From the NCBI RefSeq assembly GCF_002843315.1, contig NZ_MVDD01000005.1:124001-188000 (forward strand): a stretch of DNA of 64,000 bases, in the 5' to 3' direction. The notes beneath the pieces were generated by a model. It saw only the letters and a list, made by a program, of their open reading frames with translations. It had not been told where the DNA came from and did no database searches. Positions 16,115 to 26,087 of this stretch are shown here, one piece after another. The stretch comes from Labilibaculum filiforme. Its GTDB lineage: Bacteria > Bacteroidota > Bacteroidia > Bacteroidales > Marinifilaceae. The translations under genes and the position numbers were made by a program. The first letter of the stretch is position 1, and each line of letters opens with the position of its first letter.

Positions 16115-18397
16115 TTAATTAATGAACAACAATTTAATCACTTTCGATTTAGAACCATCGGAATTGGAACAGAAAATTAAATACACTCCAGTGTGAACAC
16201 GCGATCCGTTAAAATTGCGTCCGTCCCAAATAAACTGCCCGCCTTCCGATTCTCCTTCCATCACCAAATTCCCGCTAATATCGGTGATTTTCACCGTCGA
16301 TTCGGCAATTAAACCGCTTACAACAACATCTCCGTGATAAGTTTCTCGAACCGGATTCGGATACACATACAAATTGTTGTACGATTCATTTCCCGCAGTA
16401 ACTTCCCCTTTGTAGGAAACCATTCCTTTATCAGTAATAAAAAAGACTTCGCCTGTTTTGGGATTTACACTTATTTTGTCGACCGCATTGGAAGGCAATG
16501 GGCTATTTTCACTTGTAAAATGAGCCAATTGCTCATCACCATTTTCTGATATCAGGAAAGCTCCCGTATTTGCCGTTCCCATCCATTTTTGATTGGCACC
16601 ATTTATAGCGATGGTATTCACACTCTCGGTTCCCAATAAAAATTGGGTAGAGCCATCAATACTAATAATTGGTTGGTAAGCAAAAAAATCTCCCGTTCTA
16701 AAAATAGTTCCAGGATTGGAATAAACCGCAACACCATTCGAAGTTCCCACCCACACATCGCCCGTATCATCTTCTATTACATCGAAAACTTTCGAACTAA
16801 TGATCGAATTATTTTCGTCACGAATCAAAAAGGAAGCAATTGCATCATCGTCCTGATTGGCGAGTGTTCCATTTTCATTAAACGCAAAAAGGCTTTGTCC
16901 GGGAGCACTTAAAACCCATTTATCGCCATTATCCAGACACAGAATTTTTTGCATATCTACTCGATTGGCAAGTGCCGTATACGTCAAGCTCGTCCATTCC
17001 TCCTCCATGGAACGAACTTTTACCGGAGCCGACGAATTAGCATCTAAAATCCATAGCATACCATCCTCATCCGAATCCATTCCACTTATTCCTTTCGTTC
17101 CCAATGGCGAGTTCTCAAAATTCCAATTGGCTTGATATTCTTTATCTTCAAATACAAATATTCCAGCCCCCCAACTAGCAACATAAACCAAGGACGGTTC
17201 TCTTTTATTCCCGGCTAATAAATGCAAATCCATTTTATTCTGAAAAGCTGTTGTATTTTCTTTCGAGTAGTTATTCCATTCCTGATCTTCGAACAAAAAC
17301 AATCCTGCAAGTTCTCCTAATCCTTCATTAGTCGCACCAGTACCACCAGCAACCGCCCAGGTTTGCTCGGCAACTGAAAATAGGTTCGTGATAGAACCAC
17401 TTAGCGGACCATCTGGCTTAATTGTAATTGCTCCAGTCGTACTTATTTCGCACAATGACTTCTGATTATCCGCAACAAAGCTTCTCCCCTCCACTTCCAA
17501 AACGTCCCTTATTTCGGTAAGACCAGAATAATTTACGGATGTTTTTTCATTCCCATTCGAACTAAATATCCGAGTTTTATCGGTCTGCACCACCCACAAT
17601 TCATTATTCATCTCCCTTAAAGAATAAACTTTTGCAAAACTCCCCGAAAAACTTACCCACGCTCCATTGCTAGTTTGATACAACTCACTTGCCGTTTCGG
17701 ATACAAATCTACTTGCGATTACTGTTTCCTCTACAAGTACCAAATGCTCACATTCTTTTTGATAATCAGGCAATCCTATCTCTCGACTCCAATTATTAAA
17801 ATCGGATAAATTCGAGCCCGTTAACGAAGCTGTGTAAATTCCCTGATTGGTTGCTGCCCAAATTTTATTGGCATTAATCGCAATATCATTTACTCGTAAA
17901 TTCCCGCCATCGCTAACAATAAAATAGGTGTCGGCCACTTCTTTTTTATCCAAATTAATCGCTACAATCCCAAAATTTGTTGCCAAATACACCAAATCAG
18001 CAGTGCTAACAATTGCATTAATCGACTTGTCTTCAATGAGTCCAAACTTTTTAATATCTGCAATATTTGAAATCACTCCCTTCGATATAATATCCAGATT
18101 ACCACTTTTATAAGCTACAATTAAGCTTTCCGAACCTTCGTGCCAGCCTATGGCTGAAATTTCCGATTCCGATAAGCCTTTTGTTTTGCTGTAAGCAACA
18201 ATTTCGTTATCGTTTAGGGAATAGGAGAACAAACCCGATTCACTTAAACAATACAAACTTTCGCCGCCTTTTAACAAGCTCTTTGCTTTTTGATATGGCA
18301 AATGCTCCCTCCATTCCCCAATCTTTATCTGGCTTTGACCATTACTGATAAGTAGTAAAAATAAAAAAGTGAAAACGGAAAGGAATCGTTGAATCAT
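16115..18397 (-). CDS. porZ: Type IX secretion system component PorZ
   Basis: A 760-aa exported protein with signal peptide (FLSVFTFLFLLLISNGQSQ). The N-terminal region IGEWREHLPYQKAKSL starts a two-propeller region with many short repeats of the two-component-regulator propeller type (for example DVWVGTSNGVAVYSN). The C-terminus is a type A sorting domain: YVYPNPVRETYHGD, later TVKITDISGNLV and GVYLIF. Length and architecture match P. gingivalis PorZ (about 776 aa), a surface component of the attachment complex that binds A-LPS and helps the sortase PorU. It indicates that this organism has a T9SS. Confidence 0.9.
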   Translation of the reverse strand: MIQRFLSVFTFLFLLLISNGQSQIKIGEWREHLPYQKAKSLLKGGESLYCLSESGLFSYSLNDNEIVAYSKTKGLSESEISAIGWHEGSESLIVAYKSGNLDIISKGVISNIADIKKFGLIEDKSINAIVSTADLVYLATNFGIVAINLDKKEVADTYFIVSDGGNLRVNDIAINANKIWAATNQGIYTASLTGSNLSDFNNWSREIGLPDYQKECEHLVLVEETVIASRFVSETASELYQTSNGAWVSFSGSFAKVYSLREMNNELWVVQTDKTRIFSSNGNEKTSVNYSGLTEIRDVLEVEGRSFVADNQKSLCEISTTGAITIKPDGPLSGSITNLFSVAEQTWAVAGGTGATNEGLGELAGLFLFEDQEWNNYSKENTTAFQNKMDLHLLAGNKREPSLVYVASWGAGIFVFEDKEYQANWNFENSPLGTKGISGMDSDEDGMLWILDANSSAPVKVRSMEEEWTSLTYTALANRVDMQKILCLDNGDKWVLSAPGQSLFAFNENGTLANQDDDAIASFLIRDENNSIISSKVFDVIEDDTGDVWVGTSNGVAVYSNPGTIFRTGDFFAYQPIISIDGSTQFLLGTESVNTIAINGANQKWMGTANTGAFLISENGDEQLAHFTSENSPLPSNAVDKISVNPKTGEVFFITDKGMVSYKGEVTAGNESYNNLYVYPNPVRETYHGDVVVSGLIAESTVKITDISGNLVMEGESEGGQFIWDGRNFNGSRVHTGVYLIFCSNSDGSKSKVIKLLFIN

Positions 18398-18447
18398 ACT
18401 TTACCAGTACTAAATTATACGTAAACGAAATATTTAAATACAAGAAA

Positions 18448-19029
18448 TTAATTGTGAAGACTCAATAAGTAAGTCACCAATTTTTGAACCGCCAAACCTC
18501 GGTGACTAATTCTATTTTTCTCCTTCATATCCATTTCTGCAAACGAAATTCCATATCCGCCTGGCTCAAAAATTGGATCGTAACCAAACCCATCAATTCC
18601 TCGCTCTTTTTCAAGGATATTTCCTGAAACAATCCCTTCAAACTGCACCTCCTTACCATCAATTATTAAGGAGATTACGGTTCTAAACCTAGCTTTTCTA
18701 TTTTTCACACCTTTTAGGTTCTCCAAAACCTTTTTCATATTGGCTTTTGCGTCCTTTTCTTCTCCTGCATAACGGGCAGAATACACTCCAGGCTCATTGT
18801 TCAAAGCTTCTATTTCCAAACCGGTATCATCTGCAAAACAATTCACATTAAATTTATCGAAAACGTATCGAGCCTTTTGACTAGCGTTTTCTTCCAGCGT
18901 TTCATAATCTTCAGGAATCTCCTCCTTGCAGTTAATAGCTGCCAGGCTTAACAGTTCCATCTCTTGGCCTAAAAGATTTTGAAGTTCCTTAAGTTTATTT
19001 AGGTTATTAGTTGCAAATACAAGCTTCAT
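18448..19029 (-). CDS. rdgB: Non-canonical purine NTP pyrophosphatase (RdgB/HAM1)
   Basis: About 193 aa. It hydrolyses dITP/ITP/XTP to monophosphates, cleaning the nucleotide pool. Start at 19029 gives the classic MKLVFATNNLNKLKEL; the upstream in-frame ATG would add 11 unrelated residues. Other family blocks are CFADDTGLEIEALNNEPGVY, SARYAG and the C-terminal GFGYDPIF...ISHRGLAVQKL. It sits 51 bp before porZ on the same strand. Confidence 0.95.
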   Translation of the reverse strand: MKLVFATNNLNKLKELQNLLGQEMELLSLAAINCKEEIPEDYETLEENASQKARYVFDKFNVNCFADDTGLEIEALNNEPGVYSARYAGEEKDAKANMKKVLENLKGVKNRKARFRTVISLIIDGKEVQFEGIVSGNILEKERGIDGFGYDPIFEPGGYGISFAEMDMKEKNRISHRGLAVQKLVTYLLSLHN

Positions 19030-19049
19030 ACTGTGTCTTAATTTTAGGA

Positions 19050-19081
19050 TATAAAAAAACAACGGCTATATAACCGTTGTT
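19050..19081 (-). terminator. Rho-independent terminator after the universal stress gene
   Basis: AACAACGG (19058-19065) pairs with CCGTTGTT (19074-19081); on the minus strand it is followed by TTTTTTAT. It lies between the stop of the universal stress gene and the rdgB start. Confidence 0.8.
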
Positions 19082-19107
19082 CAAATATATAAATTCCAAT
19101 TCATGCT

Positions 19108-19935
19108 TTAATAAAAACTGCCATATTTGGCAAGATCTGTTCGTGGATTTACACACATTACAGGAATATGAGCCGAATTTGCAATCACAAACTGCTCATG
19201 TGCTCCTAACATATAATCCTGAAAAGAAATATTTTTTGTTGTCATGATTAAAATGATATCTGCTTCAATTTTCTTAGCAAATTCGACAGTTTCCATGGCA
19301 AAATCATTGCCTCCGTCCGCAGTATCAATCTCATAATCGATGCCTCTGTTTTCTAAATATTTTTTCGCAAATACTAAATTCGCTTTTGTTCTCTGAAGCA
19401 TTTGTCCTTCAGGAATCTTAGGAGTAATTATCCGCATTTTTGCTTTAAAGAATTTACCTAAAAATTCGGCCCAGCTTAATTTCTCTTTATTTTCCTTTTT
19501 AAAGTCGACAGGTAACACTACCGAAGAGTACTTTTTATGAACTGGTGGTGCTTGAACCACAATAAATGGAACACGAGATCCAACAATCACCTTCAGCGCC
19601 CAGCTTCCGGTAAGTTTCTGCATTCCTTTAATACCATGTGTACCCATAAGTACTAACATGGAATTCATTTCTTTGGCAATATCATTAATAGACGTAAAGA
19701 TACTTCCCTCACGAACAATTACTGCAGGGCGAACTCCCCTTTCCTTATCAATTTGCGCAACTGCCTTGGCCATATTGGCATTAGCTTCATCTAACTGAGA
19801 GCCTTTTTTGATAATGTGCAACAACGTAACCGTTGCATCTACATTCTCAGCAAATATTAAAGCGTGTTCCAATGCGTACTCCGCGACAATCGAAAAATCC
19901 CACGCCACTAGTATTGATCTCTTAATGTTTTCCAT
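19108..19935 (-). CDS. Tandem-domain universal stress protein (UspA family)
   Basis: A 275-aa protein with two Usp domains. Domain 1 begins SILVAWDFSIVAEYALEHAL and has LVLMGTHGIKGMQKLTGS, a degenerate form of the G-x2-G-x9-G-S/T nucleotide site. Domain 2 (from about residue 140) begins SVVLPVDFKKENKEKL and ends DYMLGAHEQFVIANSAHIPV. Universal stress proteins bind ATP or other nucleotides and support survival under stress. It is a single-gene unit with its own terminator. Confidence 0.92.
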   Translation of the reverse strand: MENIKRSILVAWDFSIVAEYALEHALIFAENVDATVTLLHIIKKGSQLDEANANMAKAVAQIDKERGVRPAVIVREGSIFTSINDIAKEMNSMLVLMGTHGIKGMQKLTGSWALKVIVGSRVPFIVVQAPPVHKKYSSVVLPVDFKKENKEKLSWAEFLGKFFKAKMRIITPKIPEGQMLQRTKANLVFAKKYLENRGIDYEIDTADGGNDFAMETVEFAKKIEADIILIMTTKNISFQDYMLGAHEQFVIANSAHIPVMCVNPRTDLAKYGSFY

Positions 19936-20098
19936 AGTTTATAGTAAAAGAGGATGGTCGTAAATAGTTTTAACATAACCGTGCTACAATTTAGCTAATT
20001 TCTACTAAACTAGCAAATTTTAACAACGACTCACATTATTCTGTATTAATTACAGCTAAAGTACATTATTTAAAATTTCTTGGCTATTTTTATTAACA

Positions 20099-21646
20099 TT
20101 GTTTATCAGGAATTATAACTTACAACAAATGACCTTAGTACTATACAATGTAACACTCTTTCCAACAACTGATTGCATGCAATATCTACTTGTATCTTTA
20201 GGAGGAAATGCGTTCGATTTTATTTCTGAAAACATGATTGTTCTGGCTATTTTGCAATTATTCCTTATTGCTTTCATGTATTTATGGTTTAAATGGAAAC
20301 TAATAAAACAAAAAAGAGAGATTGAAAATGAATTTTACGATAAAAATCAAGAGATAATTCTTCAAAAAGATAAGGCCGAAAAACTTCTTTCCAACTTATT
20401 ACCCCAACAAACTGCCGAAGAATTACAATCTACCGGAAAAGTAAGTTCCCGAAGATTCAGAATGGTTACCGTTTTATTCTCGGATATTCATGGGTTCACC
20501 AAAATTGTGGAACAAATGAATCCAGAAGATCTGATTGATGAACTGGACAAATTTTTCATGCATTTCGATTCAATAGTTGATAAATTTAATATCGAAAAAA
20601 TTAAAACCGTTGGGGATGCGTACATGTGTGCTGGTGGTATTCCCAATAAAAACAGAACAAATCCTATAGAAGTTATTTTGGCTGCAATGGAAATTCAACA
20701 GTACATGAAAAGCATGAAAATAAACTCGAAGGCAGGTAAGAAAGGCATTTGGGGATTGCGAATTGGAGTTCACACAGGTCCTGTAATTGCAGGGGTTGTA
20801 GGCACTAAAAAAGTTAGTTACGATATATGGGGCGATACAGTTAATACTGCCAGTAGAATGGAATCTTCGGGTTCGGTAAGCGAAATTAATATCTCGGGCA
20901 TGACCTACATGTTAATTAAAGATTTCTTTATTTGTGAATACCGTGGAAGAATGCCCGTAAAATACAAAGGAAATATTGACATGTACTTTGTGAAGGGATT
21001 TAAGCCAAATATGTCGAGCGATTTAAAAGGATTAGTTCCTAATCAGCACTTTCTTACTCAATTTCAAATGCTTCGTTATGACGATTTGGAAGAAGCAATT
21101 CTTACTAAGCTAGAGAATGAATTGCCTAAGAATCTGTACTATCACAATTTAAAACATACCATTGATGTTATTACCGAAGTAGAAATAATTGGTAGAAAAG
21201 AAGGCATTTCGGATGCTGAAATGCTAACCATTAAAACCGCTGCATTGTTTCATGATTCCGGCTTTATTCTTTCCTATAACGAACATGAAGAATGTAGTGT
21301 GAAAATGGCGCGACACATTCTTCCCAAATATTTTTATTCCGAGCAACAAATCAACGAAGTTTCGAACCTAATTATGAATACGAAATTTCCACCGCAACCA
21401 AAAACTAAGCTGGAAAAGATAATATGTGATGCCGATTTGGATTATTTGGGTCGGACCGACTTTATTCCTGTTTCCGGCAACTTATACCGAGAACTAAAAG
21501 AACATGGCAGAATTAAAAGTATTGATGACTGGAATCGTCTACAAATAAAATTTATCGAAAACCATCAATACTTTACAGAAACTGCTCGTAACATGAGAGA
21601 TGTAAATAAAATACGCCAGCTCGATAAACTTCGCGAACTGATTTAA
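20099..21646 (+). CDS. Membrane class III adenylate cyclase fused to an HD phosphohydrolase domain
   Basis: A 515-aa protein; the start is uncertain (ATG at 20099, 20129 or 20177). One membrane helix (residues ~47-65, MIVLAILQLFLIAFMYLWF) and a coiled linker lead into a class III cyclase domain: FSDIHGF (Asp129) and KTVGDAYM (Asp173) for metals, Lys169 and Asp242 for adenine selection, and DTVNTASR (Asn249, Arg253) for catalysis. All key residues are present, so adenylate cyclase activity is likely. The C-terminal ~180 residues are an HD domain: YYHNLKHT, AALFHDSG (His385, Asp386), then CDADLDYLG. Having synthesis and a possible phosphodiesterase in one chain is unusual. It is transcribed divergently from the universal stress gene. 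Confidence 0.88.
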   Translation: MFIRNYNLQQMTLVLYNVTLFPTTDCMQYLLVSLGGNAFDFISENMIVLAILQLFLIAFMYLWFKWKLIKQKREIENEFYDKNQEIILQKDKAEKLLSNLLPQQTAEELQSTGKVSSRRFRMVTVLFSDIHGFTKIVEQMNPEDLIDELDKFFMHFDSIVDKFNIEKIKTVGDAYMCAGGIPNKNRTNPIEVILAAMEIQQYMKSMKINSKAGKKGIWGLRIGVHTGPVIAGVVGTKKVSYDIWGDTVNTASRMESSGSVSEINISGMTYMLIKDFFICEYRGRMPVKYKGNIDMYFVKGFKPNMSSDLKGLVPNQHFLTQFQMLRYDDLEEAILTKLENELPKNLYYHNLKHTIDVITEVEIIGRKEGISDAEMLTIKTAALFHDSGFILSYNEHEECSVKMARHILPKYFYSEQQINEVSNLIMNTKFPPQPKTKLEKIICDADLDYLGRTDFIPVSGNLYRELKEHGRIKSIDDWNRLQIKFIENHQYFTETARNMRDVNKIRQLDKLRELI

Positions 21647-21805
21647 TTGATTTTCATTTTTTTCAGGCTTATTGATTATAAATTACAAGCTAAAAGCCTT
21701 TTTTATTTTCAATTTCGTTGTTTTAGCCAGCAAAACAATGTAAATTTAATAGTAGAATACTACAGAAGTATTTCATCTAAAAAACAATTTTAAAAAGGGG
21801 AAATA

Positions 21806-23029
21806 ATGATTACAAATCTTGAAGACATTCTTTCTGATAGTGCTAAAGGCATGAAACGATCTGTTATCAGAGAGTTACTAAAATTGACACAAAAACCGGA
21901 AATTATCTCTTTTGCCGGCGGGCTTCCCGCTCCAAGCACCTTTCCTATTCAAGAATTAAAGCAAATAAGCAATGAAGTTTTAGAGGAAGATGGACTTGCG
22001 GCCTTGCAATATGGAGCTACCGAAGGAGATACTAAACTTCGGGAAATTCTTACCAAAAGATATCAGCAACAAGGACTAAAAATTTCCACCGAAAACCTGG
22101 TAATTCTTACTTCATCGCAACAAGGACTCGATTTAGCTGGAAAAATATTTCTGAACCGGGGAGATAAATTTATTTGCGGATTACCAAGCTATTTAGGTGC
22201 TTTAGGTGCTTTTTCAAGCTATGGAGGTATTCCAGTTGGAATTAAATTTGATGAGTTTGGAATGCGTTCCGACTTGCTTGAAGCAACTTTAGCTGCGATG
22301 TTAAAGGAAGGAACACTACCAAAATTCATTTATGTAATTCCTGATTTTCAGAACCCTGCTGGCATTACCATGCCTGAATTTCGAAGACTGGAAATCATTT
22401 CAATAGCCAAAAAATATAATATTCTTATCGTTGAAGATAGTCCTTACCGAGAATTACGATTCGAAGGGAAAGCACAAAAAATGATGTTCGAACTAGATAA
22501 TTCGGGACATGTAATTACATTGGGAACCTTCTCAAAGATATTCGTGCCTGGTTTTAGAATTGGTTGGGTAATTGCTCACGAAACCATTATCGACAAATTT
22601 GTGAAAGCAAAACAATCGACTGATTTATGCACTTCGGCGTTTGTTCAGAAAATAGCAGCCAGCTATTTAGAAAAAGGGCTTTTCGATAAAAATTTGAAAA
22701 CCATTATTGAGATGTATCACCGCAAACGTGATATTATGCTGGCAGCCTTTGAAGAATTTATGCCAAAAGGTGTTAGCTGGACAAAACCTGAGGGTGGTTT
22801 GTTTCTTTTTCTTAACTTACCGGAAGATATGGATGCCAAAGATCTTTTTGAAATTGCTATTCAAAAAAATGTTGCATTCGTATTAGGTTCGGCTTTCCAC
22901 TGCGATGGAAGTGGTAAAAATACAATGAGAATCAACTTTTCGTATGTAGATGAAGAACACAGCAGAATTGGAGTGCAACGCCTAGCAGCATCTATTAAAT
23001 TGTTGATGAATAACAAAGTAAATGCGTAA
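21806..23029 (+). CDS. PLP-dependent aminotransferase (2-aminoadipate/LysN-like, class I)
   Basis: A 407-aa fold-type I aminotransferase. Visible are the N-terminal ISFAGGLPAPSTFP, the substrate/PLP blocks YGATEGDTKLRE and PDFQNPAGITM, and the Schiff-base lysine in TLGTFSKIFVPGFRIGW. This resembles the MocR-like/LysN/kynurenine aminotransferase group that uses 2-oxoglutarate with broad amino donors. It is preceded by AAAAGGGG at a good RBS distance. A stand-alone gene with its own terminator; substrate not determinable from sequence. Confidence 0.9.
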   Translation: MITNLEDILSDSAKGMKRSVIRELLKLTQKPEIISFAGGLPAPSTFPIQELKQISNEVLEEDGLAALQYGATEGDTKLREILTKRYQQQGLKISTENLVILTSSQQGLDLAGKIFLNRGDKFICGLPSYLGALGAFSSYGGIPVGIKFDEFGMRSDLLEATLAAMLKEGTLPKFIYVIPDFQNPAGITMPEFRRLEIISIAKKYNILIVEDSPYRELRFEGKAQKMMFELDNSGHVITLGTFSKIFVPGFRIGWVIAHETIIDKFVKAKQSTDLCTSAFVQKIAASYLEKGLFDKNLKTIIEMYHRKRDIMLAAFEEFMPKGVSWTKPEGGLFLFLNLPEDMDAKDLFEIAIQKNVAFVLGSAFHCDGSGKNTMRINFSYVDEEHSRIGVQRLAASIKLLMNNKVNA

Positions 23030-23107
23030 CGGTTTGATCCTTTTTAATGGAATCAAACACATTTTTTTAGTATTTATAAATCCTAATTCTCACCTTACAT
23101 TGAGATT

Positions 23108-23135
23108 AGAGGGAATTCCGTTTGGAATTCCCTCT
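23108..23135 (+). terminator. Rho-independent terminator after the aminotransferase
   Basis: AGAGGGAATTCC and GGAATTCCCTCT form a perfect 12-bp stem with a 4-nt loop, followed by TTATTTG, 79 bp after the stop. Confidence 0.88.
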
Positions 23136-23364
23136 TTATTTGTAACAATACCTTGTGCCCTACCACAAGCATTTAAACATGAAGATATTACAAATTCAAA
23201 ATAACTTATTGAAAATATCACTACAGAACAACAGCAAAAAAAATTGAAACCCTTTTGATTCCTATTTCATAATACAGGAAAAATGTATTGGCTCCTTCGT
23301 TTTCTCCGTGGCAAAAAAAACATGCTTTAATCTAGAAGTAAGCACTTAAAAAAACTCAATAAAA

Positions 23365-23397
23365 AAAGAGGAAATCCAAAATTGAAATTTCCTCTTT
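23365..23397 (-). terminator. Rho-independent terminator of ilvE
   Basis: AAAGAGGAAAT and ATTTCCTCTTT form an 11-bp stem with a 10-nt loop, followed on the minus strand by a T-run. The 23136-23364 stretch between the two convergent terminators holds no recognisable gene. Confidence 0.85.
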
Positions 23398-23434
23398 ATA
23401 TGTTTATATAGTTGACTAACTGTCAATTATATTC

Positions 23435-24451
23435 TTAGAATTCGATAATTGTATTCCAATTGTGTTTGTCTTCAACCGTTCCGTACTGAATTCCACGAAG
23501 CGTATTGTACAATTTTAAACTGGTTTCTCCTGCCTCATCGCCATAAAAATAATCTACTTTATTATCGGCATCAACAATTTTGCGAATTGGAGAAATTACA
23601 GCAGCGGTACCACAAGCTCCAGCTTCGGTAAAATCAGCTAATTCTTCCACTGTTACTTTTCTACGTTCCACAGTCATTCCCATATCTTCAGCAATCTGAC
23701 ACAAACTTTTGTTGGTGATCGATGGCAAAATAGAATTTGATTTTGGAGTTACGTAAGAATTATCTTTAATTCCAAAGAAGTTAGCAGGACCACATTCGTC
23801 GATGTATTTTTTTTCTTTTGCATCTAAAAATAATACTGCAGAAAATCCTTCCTTATGTGCACGAGTTCCTCCACGAAGTGAAGAAGCATAGTTACCACCC
23901 ACTTTAATTGTTCCTGTTCCTTGTGGAGCAGCACGATCGTATTCGCGATAAATCACGTAATCGGTTGGTTTGAATCCTTCTTTAAAGTATGGTCCAACTG
24001 GCATTACAAATACTGCAAAAGTATATTCAGGAGCTGGGTTTACACCAACTTGTGCTCCATTTCCGAAAAGTACCGGACGAATGTATAAAGAGGCTCCCGA
24101 CTCGTATGGTGGAATCCATCTTTCATTCAATTTAATCGTTTTAATAACCGCTTCTTCGAATAAATCAATCGGCATTTCCGCCATCATAATACCATGAGAA
24201 GAAGATTGCATACGTTTCGCATTTTCATCGATACGAAATACTCTCACTTTTCCATCAGGACCTTTAAAAGCCTTTAAACCTTCAAATGCCTGCTGTCCGT
24301 AATGCAAGCCAGTAGCTGCAATATGTACATTTACCTGATCTGAAGAAGAAACTTCTAATTCTCCCCATTTTCCATCACGAAAGTGACAACGAACATTGTA
24401 ATCGGTTTTAGTATAACCGAAACCAAATTGTTTCCAGTCTATGTTTTCCAT
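23435..24451 (-). CDS. ilvE: Branched-chain amino acid aminotransferase
   Basis: A 338-aa fold-type IV PLP enzyme, last step of Leu/Ile/Val synthesis and first of their degradation. The length and N-terminus fit the group II BCAT form, with HYGQQAFEGLKAF, RPVLFGNGAQVGVNP and the catalytic lysine in GTIKVGGNYA. DECGPANFFG and the PLP-phosphate segment EAGACGTAAVISPI follow. A TAAGTTTG promoter element at 24511-24518 gives a leader of about 50 nt. It is closely followed in orientation by DUF2797 upstream but has its own promoter and terminator. Confidence 0.96.
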   Translation of the reverse strand: MENIDWKQFGFGYTKTDYNVRCHFRDGKWGELEVSSSDQVNVHIAATGLHYGQQAFEGLKAFKGPDGKVRVFRIDENAKRMQSSSHGIMMAEMPIDLFEEAVIKTIKLNERWIPPYESGASLYIRPVLFGNGAQVGVNPAPEYTFAVFVMPVGPYFKEGFKPTDYVIYREYDRAAPQGTGTIKVGGNYASSLRGGTRAHKEGFSAVLFLDAKEKKYIDECGPANFFGIKDNSYVTPKSNSILPSITNKSLCQIAEDMGMTVERRKVTVEELADFTEAGACGTAAVISPIRKIVDADNKVDYFYGDEAGETSLKLYNTLRGIQYGTVEDKHNWNTIIEF

Positions 24452-24510
24452 CTTTAATTAAGAATTTTACGATTAGTAAAGAATATTTATTGTGTTTGTG
24501 TTTAATATAG

Positions 24511-24518
24511 CAAACTTA
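24511..24518 (-). promoter_or_regulatory. Candidate -7 promoter element of ilvE
   Basis: Minus-strand TAAGTTTG fits TAnnTTTG, about 60 nt before the ilvE start; it overlaps the end of the DUF2797 gene. Confidence 0.5.
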
Positions 24519-25319
24519 GTCTTCAACAGAAAGTTCAATAAGGTATCCACTGTGCTTTCTGATATTGAGAACTTTTCCGTCGTCAAAGATAAGATATTGT
24601 CCTTTAATTCCTTTTAAAATACCCGAGTATTCTTTCTCCTTTTCGAATCCAAAACTGACTATTTTTTCTGGTTGTAAAACCATTGGGTAAATCATTTCAA
24701 ATACCTGATCTTCATCAGAAATATATTGTTGCAACTCTGGGTGTAATAGCTGAGAAGCTTTTTGTTTTTCGGATAACAAATCAACGCCATCAGCATTGTC
24801 TAATTTTAGCATTGCTCGCCAATTGGTTTTATCTGAGAAATGCTCTTTTAAGGCTACTTCGATAACACCTGCAATATGACGATTGGGTGTTTTGGCTAAT
24901 TTTATTGCTTTGCTGGCTCCTTGATCCATCCATCGGGTAGGCACTTGTGATTCTCGTGTAACTCCAACTTTTAGGTTTCCAGAATAGGCCAGATATACAA
25001 AATGAGGCTGAAGCGTGTGCTTTTTTGACCATTCCATATCGCGAGAAATTCCTAAATACGAAAGATCCAATTCCGGACGAAGAATACTTGCGTCGGTCTG
25101 CGGAAGTGTGGTAAAACAGGAATAACAGTATCCTTGCGAGAAAGATGTTTTTGTTATTTTTCCACAATGAATACAATTAATTTGACCTAAATAAGTAAAG
25201 CTGAGCTTTTTACCTACCAAAGGATTCATTTCAACTAAATCCTCGCCTATTGGCAACTGATACTCAACTACATCCTTAAGATCAGTTCGCATTTTACTGA
25301 TATTTCCTTGCTTTTGCAT
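24516..25319 (-). CDS. DUF2797 domain protein with zinc-ribbon-like N-terminus
   Basis: A 267-aa protein (start could also be the ATG at 25292, MRTDLKD). It has an N-terminal cysteine cluster CIHCGKITKT...CYSC suggesting one zinc site. The conserved block VYLAYSGNLKVGVTRE followed by RWMDQGASKAIKLAKT and EVALKEHFSDKTNWRAML is typical of DUF2797. The GIY-YIG-like look of 'YLAYSGNLKVGVT...R' is noted but no nuclease function is established. It lies 11 bp after the TlpA-like gene and is probably co-transcribed with it. Confidence 0.85.
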   Translation of the reverse strand: MQKQGNISKMRTDLKDVVEYQLPIGEDLVEMNPLVGKKLSFTYLGQINCIHCGKITKTSFSQGYCYSCFTTLPQTDASILRPELDLSYLGISRDMEWSKKHTLQPHFVYLAYSGNLKVGVTRESQVPTRWMDQGASKAIKLAKTPNRHIAGVIEVALKEHFSDKTNWRAMLKLDNADGVDLLSEKQKASQLLHPELQQYISDEDQVFEMIYPMVLQPEKIVSFGFEKEKEYSGILKGIKGQYLIFDDGKVLNIRKHSGYLIELSVED

Positions 25320-25330
25320 TCAATTCTCTT

Positions 25331-25837
25331 TTATAAATTCTCTTGAATCACTTTCATCATATGATCGAGTTCCTTCTGATTGAAGCCAACTCCCTGCCAT
25401 ATAATTTTTCCTGTTTTATCAACAATAAAGTTACGAGGAATGTATTGACTTGCAAATTTTGCATACACCTCACGTTTCGAATCGGGAGCGATGGGAAATG
25501 TAAAGCCTTTTTTCTTATTGAATTCCAGTAATTGTTCCTTGGTATGTTCGCGACCAATAGAAATCATTGCAAAATTTTCATTTTTAAATTTAGGCCATAA
25601 CTGACTTTCAACTTCTGGCAGTTCTTTCATGCATGGTCCGCACCAGGTAGCAAAAAAATTAATCAGAACCACTTTTCCCTTTAAATCGCTGATAACAAAT
25701 TCATTCCCATCCAAAGTAAGAACAGAAAAATTAGGAATCTGATCGCCATTTTTCAGCAAAGATCCTTGATAATCATCCTGTGCAAAAAGTGTTGTTGTAG
25801 CAATAATTGCCAACAGAGTAATGAATATTTTTTTCAT
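25331..25837 (-). CDS. TlpA/ResA-like thioredoxin family protein
   Basis: A 168-aa exported thiol-disulfide protein. Signal peptide (FITLLAIIATTTLFAQ), then a thioredoxin fold with the active site TWCGPCMKEL, the block GKVVLINFFA, and the cis-Pro region YIPRNFIVDKTGKI. It probably reduces disulfides in the periplasm (cytochrome c maturation or outer-membrane protein folding). It is 11 bp upstream of the DUF2797 gene. Confidence 0.92.
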   Translation of the reverse strand: MKKIFITLLAIIATTTLFAQDDYQGSLLKNGDQIPNFSVLTLDGNEFVISDLKGKVVLINFFATWCGPCMKELPEVESQLWPKFKNENFAMISIGREHTKEQLLEFNKKKGFTFPIAPDSKREVYAKFASQYIPRNFIVDKTGKIIWQGVGFNQKELDHMMKVIQENL

Positions 25838-26087
25838 GTTTTATTTTATTTACATCAATAACAATAGATCGTTAGATTTTAGATATGAGACATGAGACCG
25901 ATTAACAATACATTCATTTCGAAATACATAACGAATTATTGTCAATAATATATTCTTTCCTTTTCCGTCGCGAATAACAATATTTCCTCAATTAAAATAA
26001 TAGTGCGCGACGGTTTACAACTATTACCGATCACACAGGCCTGCCCTGTGCTATATTATACTTTTTCGACCTTTCAACTTTAGACTT

